The notes beneath the pieces were generated by a model, which saw nothing but the letters and a program-made list of their open reading frames with translations, was not told the origin of the DNA and did no database searches. Both the position numbers and the translations under genes were made by a program. From Seiridium cupressi (taxonomy: Eukaryota; Ascomycota; Sordariomycetes; Amphisphaeriales; Sporocadaceae), in the NCBI GenBank assembly GCA_036674765.1, contig JARVKI010000003.1, positions 186,001 to 250,000 of the forward strand: 64,000 nt of DNA, given 5' to 3'. This document shows, piece after piece, positions 21,232-31,939 of the stretch (the first letter of the stretch is position 1; each line of letters opens with the position of its first letter).

Positions 21232-23921
21232 CTTGTTCTCAAGTCAGAAAATTTGCTGGTAGAAAGGTACCTGAAATTCATATGAGCAAGAGCAGTCACT
21301 TATATATTACAAAGCATGCTTGTGATAATAAGACGTGGTTCTGTAACGAAGACATGGTATATCTGGCAGTATGGATTAATGGCCATTAATAAAGGCATTG
21401 TACGAATTCTTATTAATGTCGCGTGTTGAACAATAGGATGAGAAACAAAGAATAGTTGTAACCTCAAATACCTGTCATGTGTTTTGGATAAAGGATCAGT
21501 TTTACTTAACAAACTGGCCAAAGAAAATTTGCAGCACTTTGTGCTACAATAGTTCTTTACCCCTTATCCCACCATACACCACGTGACAGTGCTATAATTG
21601 TTCTTTACTCGGTGAGATGCAAGTATGAATCGATTGTCAACTGACAGAATAGGACAATGAAATAGTGTTTAACAAAGAACTGTTGCTGTTGTGTTCGAGC
21701 AGACCTTTAGGCATTCATACTTTGTGGCCTCCTCATTGTTCTGGGGTGAACCCCAGCGAGTTATAAACGCTTTGATCGGAGTTGCCCTCCTGCATGCAGC
21801 CGCGTATATGCTCTGGGTAGGGTGTTCCGTATACGCAGGAAGAGTATGAACACAGATTGTATCGCTTTGGAGCCCTTACCACTGGAATCTTGTTGTCCGG
21901 GCGGCTCGTAGGAATACCGGATTGCTCAAGCAGGAGCTTGAAATCTTCCGAGGAACGCCTTTATGGGGCGAAGGCCTTGGGACGATGGCTAGGCGACCTC
22001 TGATCGCTTGGGAATTGTGTCTCCAGATCAGGGTCGCCATTTAAATGATCCAGTGGAGCACGTCGATACAGAGACACCGGCATAAACGCTGCTCTAAGCC
22101 ATCCATCTGTCACCCCACTTTGACCCGCACAATAGAATGGTCCGCTAACGTTGATATGTTAGAAGGCCCTCATGTTGTATATCTCAACCTGTTTCTAATG
22201 CACATCAGATAAGTGCACGGGCCTGTCACCGGCATGGCAATATATCTCACGCTATGCTGGAGTATAAAATGAGTATTTGCTTTCACCGCTACAGGCGCCC
22301 CTCTATGATCGCCTAGATTTATGAGATGGTAATTAAATTGAAGGTACTACTCGCTCAATTAGACTAATAAATGACTATCTCATGGACTTGTTAGAATTGA
22401 TCATAACGCACGACCGTTAGTTGCATTCAGCTGCGTCAAACACAACCAAGCCACAACTATACAGCTTAATTTTTTAGTTATCTGTCTATAATGCTGCAAC
22501 GGCCGTGCTTGAACTTTTGCTCTGGATATGTGGTAAGGAGTAGCCAGATGTTTGGGTATTCTCGTCAGCCTCTCACCTGCAGTAATTTCCGAGTCTGCAC
22601 GGACTGATACCGCGCTGCTTGCCAACATACGATGTGACCTGTCATCTACCTAATCCAGAAATCCGTGTCGCTGATCTCAATTGCCAGACTCTGGAAAGAG
22701 GATCTCCTGTAAGTGCTGTTCATCTGTCATCCATACTGGTTATCCTTAATTCGTTTACAGGGCTTTGAGAGCAGCAATACCCACATCTTTCGCCTCTAAT
22801 GTCCGAACATGTACATGATGTCGTGTCAGAAGGACTTGCAGGATTAGCGTGCTCGGAGTAAGTTTTGCTGAAATAAAAAAATAAAAAGGAATATCGGGCC
22901 CTGATAGCCCGGGTACCAGCTCAAGAGGCTAGTATGATGGATTTCGGAAAAAAGGGAGCGCTTATTATAAGGTTGACACATTTTGACTTTCAGTAGGTTA
23001 TTGGCACGAGTCTATCTCGATGGGCCACTGGCGCTCCGGCTTGGCATGCCCAAGGGTTTTCTTTTTACTCTCTCTCACAAAACCCACATGAGTCAACGGC
23101 GCTGAAGGAGAAGCAGTCCACAGTAGTCTCGGCGTCTCTCAGGGCAGACGCGCAAGTCTGTAACCCCTGCCAGGGCTCGTCCTCGAGGACGCAGTGCCTA
23201 CGTGGTCCCCCTTGGGGAAAGGAAGCGTCTTGGCGGCGATGGGTTTGGGAGAGGGGCACGCAATGGATATGCAGATAAGTCACAAAGCTCTGCCAAAAAG
23301 AGGCTTCCCGAGGGCTCGCATACGCGGTCAGCCTGAAGCAGTTGACGGCGTCCGGAGCGGGTTGTGCTCGCTTGCAGGTCCCACGCGCGTGGCAGCGCTA
23401 GAGGCCTTGGCCGCCCTGGATTGTGATACGACGGGCTTCCAGAGAAGTTCGTCAGCGGGCGCTTGCACCGCAGTGAGGCTCGTGTTCGCCCCATGTATGA
23501 ACGCTAAAATCGGCGTCGTCAACCGAGTCATTAATCCCAGGCAGCCCCTTAGCAAGACCATGCATCTGGGTCGGGCCATGTGGGGGCGCTGGCTGCTTTG
23601 GGGCGGGCTCGCGCCCAGATTGGCTAGGGGGGTTTGGTGTATATTGAGCAGCGCAGGGGAGTCCGCCGGCGATACAACCACGCAGCATGGGCCGCCAAGA
23701 AACGGTCGTCAGAGTTTTGGGGATGCGAACGACATAGAGTGACTGCAATATTATTAGATTGACTTGACGCCGCCCACGATGTTTGCCCCCCTCACCAACT
23801 GCCTACTTTCTTTTTTTCCACTCCCAACTGCATCCCGTCCTTCAGTCCAACAACAGGCTCTAGCGCCCCGACTAGTCAACTTAACCTTAACCTCGACGCC
23901 GCCTTTGTCGTCTTACACAGC
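21232..23921. other. 2.7-kb gene-poor stretch, AT-rich then GC-rich
   Basis: 21.2-22.95 kb is AT-rich with stops in all frames and no recognisable transposon protein. From about 23.05 kb the sequence turns GC-rich. A 182-codon forward frame at 23194-23742 and overlapping reverse frames occur there, but none resembles a protein, so they were not called. Confidence 0.5.
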
Positions 23922-25166
23922 ATGCCTATAGTGAGAGAGCCGAGCCAGCGGACCAAGGCCTGGGTCAAGTGGAACTATGGCCAAAACTCCAGCAAAGTCA
24001 GCCTGAACTCGGCCCCCTCGGAAATCATCCATCTCGGCGGCTCGCGAGTAGGCACTCCAGAGCCGTCGCCCGGCCGCCCGGCCACCGCCCAAGGACATGA
24101 CCGGCCCTGCACCACGTGGTTTCCCTCGCCGTATGCGCCGCCGCCAGAGCCGCCGCTAGGCATTGCGAGGTCGAGGACCGATCCCCATGATCACCTTTCT
24201 CCAATGGCTACGCCCTCGTCCTTTGAGACCATGTCTTCACAACTGAGCCCTGCGCCCCTCAGTCTTCCCTCGGGCAAGATCCCCTCGCCCCTGCCATCGG
24301 CTACCACCTCATCCTTCTCCAAGGTCTCCTCGCCACCGCCGTATTACTCGGCATCACCAATATCCACCTCGTCTGAATCATCGAGGCAACTCCGTCGGAC
24401 CCAGTCGGCTACAGACATCCAGAAGCGCGCACGCGTCAGATCCAAGGCCCTGCCGCCGAAACCTATGGAATCCCACGACGAATCTGAATCTGACACCCAA
24501 GAATCACCCAATGCCACACATGTTGGCCAACTGATCAGAGAGGATGCCCAAGATCGCGGAGTAGAGCGTGTGACGCGGTGGTTCCCAATACCGCCATTAA
24601 CAAGCCCGCCGCCCACCAAACCACTACCAGCAATAAGATCAACCAGTCCCACCAGCTCCGAGGGCAGCAAGGGATCACCAAAGCTCGCGACTGCTAGTGA
24701 GCAACAAATTGTACAGACAAAGGGCCTACCACAAAGACCGACTTCCAGGCTGTCGCCCCAGGAGCGTTTATGGCTACATCGGAACTACCGCGGGGAGGCG
24801 ACGTTCCTCAAGGCCTGGGGCCTGAGTATCGAAAAAGCCGAGGATCGGGAAGAAGGCGTCAACATGATGCGAGAGCTCATGGAGGCCGAGGACGAAAAGA
24901 AGAGGGCCAAGAAAGCCCAGAAGGCGAAGGATCTAGGTCTGCCGGACGGTGGCCTACAGATCATCATCGAGGAGGAGAAGGGTTCGTTATCGGAACCTGA
25001 CAAGCCCAGCCCAAGGATGATCAACCCTACGTCGGCCGCCAAGCCTCAAGGACTGCGGGTCCCCGGACGAGGATATGCGAGCCCGACAGAGCGTCATCTC
25101 CGCTCAGAGAGCGAGAGCTCAGTATTAGGGGCATATCTCGATATACGAATGAGTCGGATGGACTAA
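23922..25166 (+). CDS. Disordered conserved fungal protein, function unknown
   Basis: This is a single exon of 414 residues starting MPIVREPSQRTKAWVKWNYG. Most of it is low-complexity Ser/Pro/Thr sequence with many SP and TP pairs. A compact charged segment near residues 275-335 looks conserved: LSPQERLWLHRNYRGEATFL, then a helical, acidic/basic run ending KKRAKKAQKAKDLGLP. No signal peptide or transmembrane helix is present. The short conserved helical segment within disorder suggests a scaffold or regulated phosphoprotein, which is an inference. The upstream sequence has the pyrimidine-rich look of a fungal promoter. Confidence 0.72.
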   Translation: MPIVREPSQRTKAWVKWNYGQNSSKVSLNSAPSEIIHLGGSRVGTPEPSPGRPATAQGHDRPCTTWFPSPYAPPPEPPLGIARSRTDPHDHLSPMATPSSFETMSSQLSPAPLSLPSGKIPSPLPSATTSSFSKVSSPPPYYSASPISTSSESSRQLRRTQSATDIQKRARVRSKALPPKPMESHDESESDTQESPNATHVGQLIREDAQDRGVERVTRWFPIPPLTSPPPTKPLPAIRSTSPTSSEGSKGSPKLATASEQQIVQTKGLPQRPTSRLSPQERLWLHRNYRGEATFLKAWGLSIEKAEDREEGVNMMRELMEAEDEKKRAKKAQKAKDLGLPDGGLQIIIEEEKGSLSEPDKPSPRMINPTSAAKPQGLRVPGRGYASPTERHLRSESESSVLGAYLDIRMSRMD

Positions 25167-25674
25167 TTCGGGACATGGCCAATGGGCCTATAAAAGTAAT
25201 GTGTTATGTGTATTATTTACCTTGTATATTAGACAGAGATACCTTGGGTGCATGCCAGCGATTATGCATTTCCTTCCGCGCCATCATGTTCATATTGAGA
25301 TTGGAACAGATAGAATACAGAGACAGTTTATGACAGATGATGGATTTCACTGAGCATGTGTGTACATAGGTGCCTTGGTCCAGCACTGGCTGAGCCCATG
25401 AACAATGAACCAAAGCTTCGAAGCTTTTTTTTATTTTTTTTATATTGTTTTTTTTTATTATAGGACAATGAGTATGCTCTCTACTTGAGTAGACCAATGA
25501 TTTTGTTACATCGGCCTCAACAGTTTATGTTATAATTCAATATGGACACTGATGACAACCAGTGCATGTATATACATACACGTCGCCACCCACCGTCGTT
25601 TTGGCCGGGTCTCACCAATCAGACACGGAGTTCGAAACCGACATCAATCACAATACATATAGAAGTCATTCCGC
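25167..25674. other. Intergenic, AT-rich
   Basis: This is 3' flank with T-rich runs near 25428-25460, then the promoter of the RING gene. Nothing else is seen. Confidence 0.5.
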
Positions 25675-26235
25675 ATGGCGTCCAAACTTAACGAGAATCT
25701 TTTGGAGGAAAACCTGATCAGTAACTTGCTCGTGTATTTTGACGAACGAGGCGTGCTCTGTGATGATATCACTTGTAAGGTCGACTGCCCCATCTGCTCA
25801 ACTAAGCTGGCGATCCTGCAAGCGCCAGATGACGACCACGAGTCATGGTGTGTGTTGGAATGCTGTGGTCACATATATGGCTATCAGTGCATAACTTCTT
25901 GGGTCGAAACTGCCAGTGAGCCTAGCTGTCCACAATGCCGTAAGCCATTACAGCATCGTCGGTGTCTCCACAAGTATAGTCCTCATGAGGTTACCTTCAC
26001 CAAGAACTTCAACATTCATAAGGATGTTGTAAAAGTGCGTCCTCGAGGAGACCTCTCCCGTGACTGCAAAGATTGTTCGCTTGAACGGAACGGCCAGCGG
26101 CCAGGTACAAACCAGTTCTCAGAAGTTTCTTACTCGGAGAATGGAGTATATGAGCGAGTTCCCGGAGTCAGATATGCCGAATACCCGGTCTTGGATGGTA
26201 TGCGATACAGTTATACGGCACATCGACAGTTTTGA
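25675..26235 (+). CDS. RING-type zinc finger protein (putative E3 ubiquitin ligase)
   Basis: This is a single exon of 186 residues. A RING-like finger spans residues ~38-88: Cys38-x2-Cys41, then Cys64-Gly-His66, Cys72 followed by ITSW, and Cys85-Pro-Gln-Cys88. The spacing and the Trp after Cys72 fit RING domains, which bind E2 ubiquitin-conjugating enzymes. The fifth ligand position (third residue after His66) is Gly69 where Cys or His is usual, so zinc site geometry may be altered. The rest of the protein is basic and unstructured-looking, with no membrane helix. The start is the first ATG (context cgcATGg). The C-terminus could extend through an unseen intron, but the frame ends cleanly. 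Confidence 0.72.
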   Translation: MASKLNENLLEENLISNLLVYFDERGVLCDDITCKVDCPICSTKLAILQAPDDDHESWCVLECCGHIYGYQCITSWVETASEPSCPQCRKPLQHRRCLHKYSPHEVTFTKNFNIHKDVVKVRPRGDLSRDCKDCSLERNGQRPGTNQFSEVSYSENGVYERVPGVRYAEYPVLDGMRYSYTAHRQF

Positions 26236-26588
26236 GTGGTTATGGAGTACTTCTCGACAGCCTGCCCTGCGTTGATCATATCTGGTGAGTAAACACATTG
26301 TCATAATAATACCAACAATTCGAAAAATGTGGGAAGAGGGGTTCTGTTTAAAAAAGGAGCCCTTTGACTTGTTACCTTTACAAAACCCATTATTATCGCT
26401 GAGTGTCCCATCATAGATAGACAAAGAGAAATACGAGTTTGAACACGAGGCCAAGAAATTACAGCGCATTGTTCTCTCAGGCGCATAAGAACTGCCGAGC
26501 CCAACTCTAGGAATCTTGATGTGCATCTGACATCTCCATATTCAGGCGCCTCATCAACAGATTTTTCACAACACTTGTATCAGTTATC
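26236..26588. other. Intergenic, no gene seen
   Basis: Short AT-rich stretch between two small genes. The reverse-strand frame at 26119-26526 overlaps the RING gene and was not accepted. Confidence 0.45.
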
Positions 26589-26837
26589 ATGAATACGCAT
26601 AGTAGCATCAGAAAGGGCGTCTATGTTGACACGAAGAAGCGGTGCGCCTTCAAACATGTCATCGCGCAGGACATCCAGACTGGGGAGACGGTGGAACAGA
26701 GCCAGCTGCACAACTCGGTTGATCGCGCCAGGTTCGAAACAGCTCGGAGAAAGGATGAGCTGGGTGAGTACTTGAAGGGAAATGCTGACTGGTGTCCCGA
26801 TTTAGAGGGCCCGATATCTGTTCCGGCACAGTACTGA
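26589..26837 (+). CDS. Small hypothetical protein, possible 42-nt intron
   Basis: The continuous frame encodes 82 residues (MNTHSSIRKGVYVDTKKRC...). Inside it is a good intron signature: donor GTGAGT at 26764, branch GCTGAC and acceptor TTTAG ending at 26805. Removing it (42 nt, in frame) gives 68 residues with the same ending, VPAQY. A second acceptor two bases later would shift to another open frame running to 27022. I recognise no domain and no signal peptide. The intron signature is the main reason to consider it a gene. Confidence 0.35.
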   Translation: MNTHSSIRKGVYVDTKKRCAFKHVIAQDIQTGETVEQSQLHNSVDRARFETARRKDELGEYLKGNADWCPDLEGPISVPAQY

Positions 26838-27310
26838 GGCTATCATGCAGAGCACAAAGTGTCACCAAGCCGGTCACCGCACTGCACTCCAGCCAATGTC
26901 TGCTTTGCAAGTCCCGACGGCAAATGGATCGAGAAGATTATTTTCCGAGTTTGCACCACTTCATTATTTTACATAGTATTACTAGCAATTCGTTTCCCTT
27001 CATATCTTTCTCCACTTTGTAATTGAAAAGTTCGATGCTATTCTCTGCTTGTGACATACTTTGTTGTATTCCGTGGGACGCAAACGCAAACGTTGTCCAG
27101 CAATCTCCATCAGGACATGAACATGTTCCACGCATAGGGTACATGCTACAACCAGAGCCGATTACGGAGAGGGGATCGCTCAGGAGGCCGCAGATGCCCA
27201 AGGAACTTCGATACGTTTCATTCGTTTTGAAAGTGAAGTCCATACTCCAGAGATACACACTCCCCGCTGTTTACAAATCGCGCTCTTTGTGCAATGGTCA
27301 TGTCGCGATA
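26838..27310. other. Intergenic or alternative 3' exon
   Basis: No independent gene is seen. The frame reaching 27022 would be used only with the alternative acceptor of the preceding small gene. Confidence 0.4.
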
Positions 27311-27882
27311 ATGTCATCCAATCGAGCATCCAAGCGATTGAGCACGTTCCCCACAGCGCGGACTGCAGTGGCCGAAGTGCACATAGCACTGAACACTACG
27401 GGCTTTGTCTTAAGTCTAGTGGCCTTGTCTCTATTGATTTACCTCAGCAGAAATCTCGGGCGGCATCTCTATGCCGCGTACGTCGCTGTAAGCCGATGGA
27501 CCTTGACACTAACCACATTCCACCGGCCATTGATTGCTGACAGTTCCAGACCGGTTGGTTGATGATGTTTAACCACGCCGAGATCCTGGCGCTCCTGTAC
27601 GGAAAATCGAAACAAGGCATGAACAAGGCTCTGAAGCCAGCATGGTTGAATGTGCTCGATATAATCACGGCTGCCCTCGTCGCCTCAGCCTGCGCCATCA
27701 GCGCCTCGGAAGAGCCAACAAGGCAAACAAGCAGCCAGAGCGAGGCTATGTCGATTGACCCATGGCGGTTGGCGATCGTCGGCTTGATGGCATTTTCAGG
27801 GGGCCTCCATGTGGTATTTGGCATCTTCACGTGGATTGACGATAAAGAATTGGCTACACCCTGGAGAAAATGTTACATTTGA
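27311..27882 (+). CDS. Small multi-helix membrane protein, hypothetical
   Basis: Two exons, 27311-27487 and 27544-27882, encode 171 residues. The 56-nt intron has donor GTAAGC, branch GCTGAC and acceptor CAG; the join reads ...YAAYVA|FQTGWLMMF. After a basic, Ser/Arg-rich N-terminus come hydrophobic segments around TTGFVLSLVALSLLIYL, FQTGWLMMFNHAEILALLYG, VLDIITAALVASACAISA and LAIVGLMAFSGGLHVVFGIF. Four helices with short loops give a MARVEL-like or tetraspan look, but no family is certain. An upstream in-frame extension exists; the chosen start is the Met directly before SSNRASKR. Confidence 0.55.
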
Positions 27883-28098
27883 ATCATTACGCCACAAATC
27901 CTATTTTGCGTGGTCCTGGGAGGTAGAAACTGATGACTTTTAAGTGTTATAACAATGGATTCAATTCTCTTGGGTGTCTATAGGGACTATTCTGTGCAGA
28001 AACCCAGCGCCGGCATTTGTACAATGATGAAGAAGAACCAGACTTTGCAAGGGTCTTGGGCGAGTGTATGACGACTGCTGAATCTCAAATCAAGACTT

Positions 28099-28809
28099 TT
28101 AAAATGCGACATCCTTGCTGTGAAGCTTTAAACTTTTCCATATCCTTCCAATCCAACACACAACCAGAAAGTCTCGCTTCCTGTCATCCAACCCAACCTT
28201 TAAGTCTAATCTAGGCAGTCTCTTCAATGGGGCACTGGGGCTTGCTTCTATGTCTAATTTTGACTCAACTGCGACCAGGGTGTCCCTCATGTCACTCCGG
28301 TGCAGCTCACCACTGTGGCTAAGCCACTTCATGAGTTGCTGTTTGACCACGAAGCACTCGGGAATCATCCACTGTCTTGGGAATTGTTTGCTCAGTACGA
28401 CGGTCGTCTTGTAACCTCCGAGTTGACCAGCATCGTTTGCTAGAAAGATAGTCGCCACCTCCATCGGCCAGATCATTCTTGTCGTCCGAAAAAAGTAGAT
28501 GGGGTCCGAACGCGCTCGTTCCCGGATTTCTCCCTCGCCATCCGTGGATGTGAGCCTCAATCTCGGCTTCCTGAATTTGTAAGTTTCATCGTTGCCGTTG
28601 TGGAATGCCGCGTCTGCCTTGCTGATCTCATACAGAGGGACTGGAGGCAATAGGGATGGCCGGCCCGACGAGGCTGGTATCGAGTATATGAATTGTCCAT
28701 CCAGGATGAGGGATAATAGGTCCGTGCTTCGCAATTGAGCGTGTGGGTTGGAAGAACTGACAATGTCATAAGAAGGGGGTTCCCTCGAAGGTGCAGCTAA
28801 CGCGCTCAT
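28099..28809 (-). CDS. Hypothetical protein, 236 residues
   Basis: This is an intron-less reverse-strand frame starting MSALAAPSREPPSYDIVSSS. It has a mixed alpha/beta composition with charged residues throughout and no signal peptide or clear membrane helix. Segments such as DLLSLILDGQFIYSIPASS and DPIYFFRTTRMIWPMEVATI look like a small beta-rich fold. I do not recognise the family. It shares the AT-rich, gene-poor neighbourhood with other unnamed genes. Length and codon use support a real gene. Confidence 0.6.
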   Translation of the reverse strand: MSALAAPSREPPSYDIVSSSNPHAQLRSTDLLSLILDGQFIYSIPASSGRPSLLPPVPLYEISKADAAFHNGNDETYKFRKPRLRLTSTDGEGEIRERARSDPIYFFRTTRMIWPMEVATIFLANDAGQLGGYKTTVVLSKQFPRQWMIPECFVVKQQLMKWLSHSGELHRSDMRDTLVAVESKLDIEASPSAPLKRLPRLDLKVGLDDRKRDFLVVCWIGRIWKSLKLHSKDVAF

Positions 28810-29979
28810 GATTAGATACAGTGGTGTCCTTGATAAGCGACCACCCTATTCAACGTAATCGCCGTTCGAGGACAAGTTGTTTGTGAAGCGAATACCGAGG
28901 TTTGACGTGTACAGTCTTTCAAAGATTACGATGTAATAGTGCGTTGTTTGTTTCTATATGTGTCCTGTGGTCATTTTCTAGGTGGCAACTCCCTCTCACA
29001 TCTGGGGCATGATTCGCTAAGCTTGGCTGTGCCGCACACAGCCTTTAGTCTGACCTTCCGGGGAAAGTTTTGTCACGATGGGGTGTCACCCTTCTTATGA
29101 GATTATAGACGCATATTGCAAAGATAAAACTGAATAACCATTGTGAGAAGTATGTGCATCCATGATATTGCGGACGACATGGGAACCCCCGTCCGGAGCG
29201 CATCGTGAACAGACTTCTTACGCTGTTCACTGTCACATCCGCCAACCGTCTAATACTACCACGTTCTCAAGTACCCCTGAGTCAAAACTCTGAGTAGAGC
29301 CCTGCTGGGCTCATTTTACGGGGACTATATGAGACCAACGAGGGACCTTATGAGCCAATTCTGGCGATCCTGCAAATTAAAACATGACTCGGTGGTCTCG
29401 AGAGCTCTGTGTTAGAACTTTTACTAGCACAAGAAATCAACGTCCCCCATTGTTGAGGTGGTGTTGAGTCTTAACGACTACTTAGCGACTTGTCCGAGCC
29501 GTTTCAATAAGTCAGAGAGCCAAACCGCTAGAGCGGCAGGCTCGTAGAGGTATACTGAGGAGTTCTTTTTTGGTATTGAACTATTTTGTGGCTGTGGCAT
29601 ATGTATTGGGAATTTCTTCAGTACTTGGAGTCCATGGCATGGAGCACATGGCAAAAATGGTCAGTGGATTGGATAGGCGAGGTCTAGTTGCATTGTTGGG
29701 CTCGTATATAATCGTTGCGTTTGCTAGGCACTTTGATGCCCATGGGTTGCAGATATGGAAACAAGAGATTGGCTGTTTGGTAGCGGAGGGTGCTGCCTTT
29801 CCAAAATAGCAAGCCAGCCCAAGCGGTGGAAATATCTGTTCAAAAAACTTCGCAACATAGTGAACCGAAGGGAGATCTGCCATGTTACAGTCAGTATCAA
29901 TTCAATATTGATGAATACACTTCTCATATTAGTAACAAAGATCGAATACAACTCACTAGAAGTGAGCTTGACGCCAGAC
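28810..29979. other. Intergenic, no gene seen
   Basis: A forward frame at 29570-29809 starts with TTG and has no resemblance to known proteins. Nothing else was found on either strand. Confidence 0.45.
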
Positions 29980-30270
29980 TCAATCTCCGTCTGTGCCCAT
30001 GGCTATCTTCCGTAGTCGGATGGGCCCTCGTACATAATCAAGACTGCTGTCCTGTATCGATTCACCTTTTTGTGTAATATCCAATAGGCCCTGCTCCTTC
30101 AAAGACCACGCTTCCTGCCGAATAGGCCCCATTGCCGCTCGCCAATCTGCACATTCCATAGATTTGAGTTCCTCCCTAGTCAACGCTCTGGCGACCTCGC
30201 TTGGACAAATCGTCTTAGGGTATTCGCGCGCCTCCGTCATCCTCAAGATCTTGTCGCGAAGAGCTGACAT
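29980..30270 (-). CDS. DUF3253 domain protein
   Basis: An intron-less frame of 96 residues from ATG at 30270 (an earlier TTG adds six). Nearly the whole protein matches the DUF3253 pattern as I know it: an N-terminal helix, the motif KTICPSEVARAL, a DWR segment, a helix ending LKEQGLLDITQKG, and the ending GPIRLRK. The fold is expected to be a small winged helix. The family is best known from bacteria, where its role is undefined. Its presence as a stand-alone gene in a fungus could be ancient or transferred; that is an inference. Confidence 0.75.
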   Translation of the reverse strand: MSALRDKILRMTEAREYPKTICPSEVARALTREELKSMECADWRAAMGPIRQEAWSLKEQGLLDITQKGESIQDSSLDYVRGPIRLRKIAMGTDGD

Positions 30271-31939
30271 GGTTTGTGAATCAAACAATGATCTGTCCGG
30301 TAATCGAAGTTACTGGGTCTGATTTTGAGGCACACAGGATACAAATCAATACTGCCAATCGCCGTTATGCATTATAATCATGACGTCATGCCGTCTAGTT
30401 TGACTGGCTGAATGGATTTGCTATGATGACTATAGCAAATATAACAGAAGCCGAAAGATTTTTCTTCTTTATATAGATATCATTTTTTATGAACTTGACT
30501 AAGATGGTGGCATAATCAGCCGGTTCAATCTATTTAATTCCCGCGAATACTCACTCGAAATCGTTTAACATATTCCTGAGTAGAAGGCCCTGGACCAGAC
30601 TTGACCATATTTGTTTACGATCTTAAATATCATTCACTAAGAATCAGGACGTGCAAAATCTACCATCCTTCTAACTTGAGAATTGTTTGATCTGTCCTGG
30701 TTGTGTTGTGGTCCAAGGACCTGAAATCGACGAATGTATTTCATTGGCGACGACGTACAATACGGCCATCTTGAATCAGCGTATTAGCAGTCTTTTGGTA
30801 TTATTTAACATGATACAATCTATTCGTTGCGAAGTAAAATTTTATCAATGACGCTGTAACATCAGTGCCTCACAGTAAAACTGGTTATTGATGGCCAGCC
30901 GTGCCAAGAATATAGATGTAAGTGTATTTCATAACAGACCAACCGGCACTATATACCACAAATAATCGCTAGATCGCGATCCAGTCCGCATTCGTACAAG
31001 AATTCCGATTCTATAGACATGTTATTGTCTCGGCTCTTCGCAAGTAAATCTTACATCGACTTGGCTGTTGCCAACAATGCTACCGATTGTTGTACGTTCT
31101 CCGAAGCCGCGTACTTCCCCATTGTTCAATTCTTCCAACTCTCGGGAGTAGGTTGATTGTTAAGCACGTGGTCAGTGTCCCGAATTCAAGTATTTAATTC
31201 CAATCTTCCTCCATCCTGGTTCTAACGCTTTCACCTGCATGTACTAAGATAGTTCTCTCTGAAAGCCTTTTCATTGAGCACATTTAATCCGGTCCTCATT
31301 TGAAGGCGAAACTGGTTCATCATCTCGTCCCACATTTACCTCCGAAAGGTATACCTCGCCTCACCTTGCCATCACTGCACAATAAACCCGGTTAGATACT
31401 CCAAAGGCTCCTCGGTCACTAGTACGTATTTTTCATTTCAATATCCCTACTACCACGTCTCCCCTATGTCACATCAGTGTCACATCAGTATCACACCCAA
31501 CACTGATTTCTTCATCACGGCGCGCACTTCGAATGGCTGGGTATGGCTACGGCTATATGATTAAAGTTCATTCGATTTAATTTCAACTCCACTGAACCGC
31601 TCGCTGACATCCCCTGACTTGCCAGAAACAAGTTGCTGGATAAGATTCAGACAATTTTAAGTTTTCATCTGTCCCACCGAAGAGTTGCAGAAGAAAAGGT
31701 ATCTCCGCAAGCCTTTTTGGAGTATATATACCTACCTGTCTTCTCCAGGACGAGAGACTTGCCTGTTCGACACCACCACTTTACCCATTCACCATCCCGT
31801 ATTTGAGGTGTACACATTCACAACGTCCATTGCCTAGCAACAAATATCGAGAGCTCCTGTCAGCTTTGATATTAAAACCTCTCCATTTCTCATTTCTCCC
31901 GCACACCATATCGACTCTACATTCTACGCTCTAACGAAG
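30271..31939. other. 1.7-kb AT-rich stretch without genes
   Basis: All frames are broken by stops, with none above about 60 codons. The last ~250 bp look like the promoter and leader of the next gene: a TATA-like gagtatatatac near 31720, then pyrimidine-rich sequence. Confidence 0.5.
31467..31498. repeat. 11-bp tandem repeat
   Basis: The unit tgtcacatcag occurs twice in direct succession, followed by a degenerate third copy (tatcacaccc). It lies about 450 bp upstream of the next start codon and could be a repeated binding site or a simple repeat. Confidence 0.5.

Noticed and set aside
23194..23742. 182-codon forward frame
   Set aside because: No protein resemblance; reverse-strand frames of similar length overlap it.
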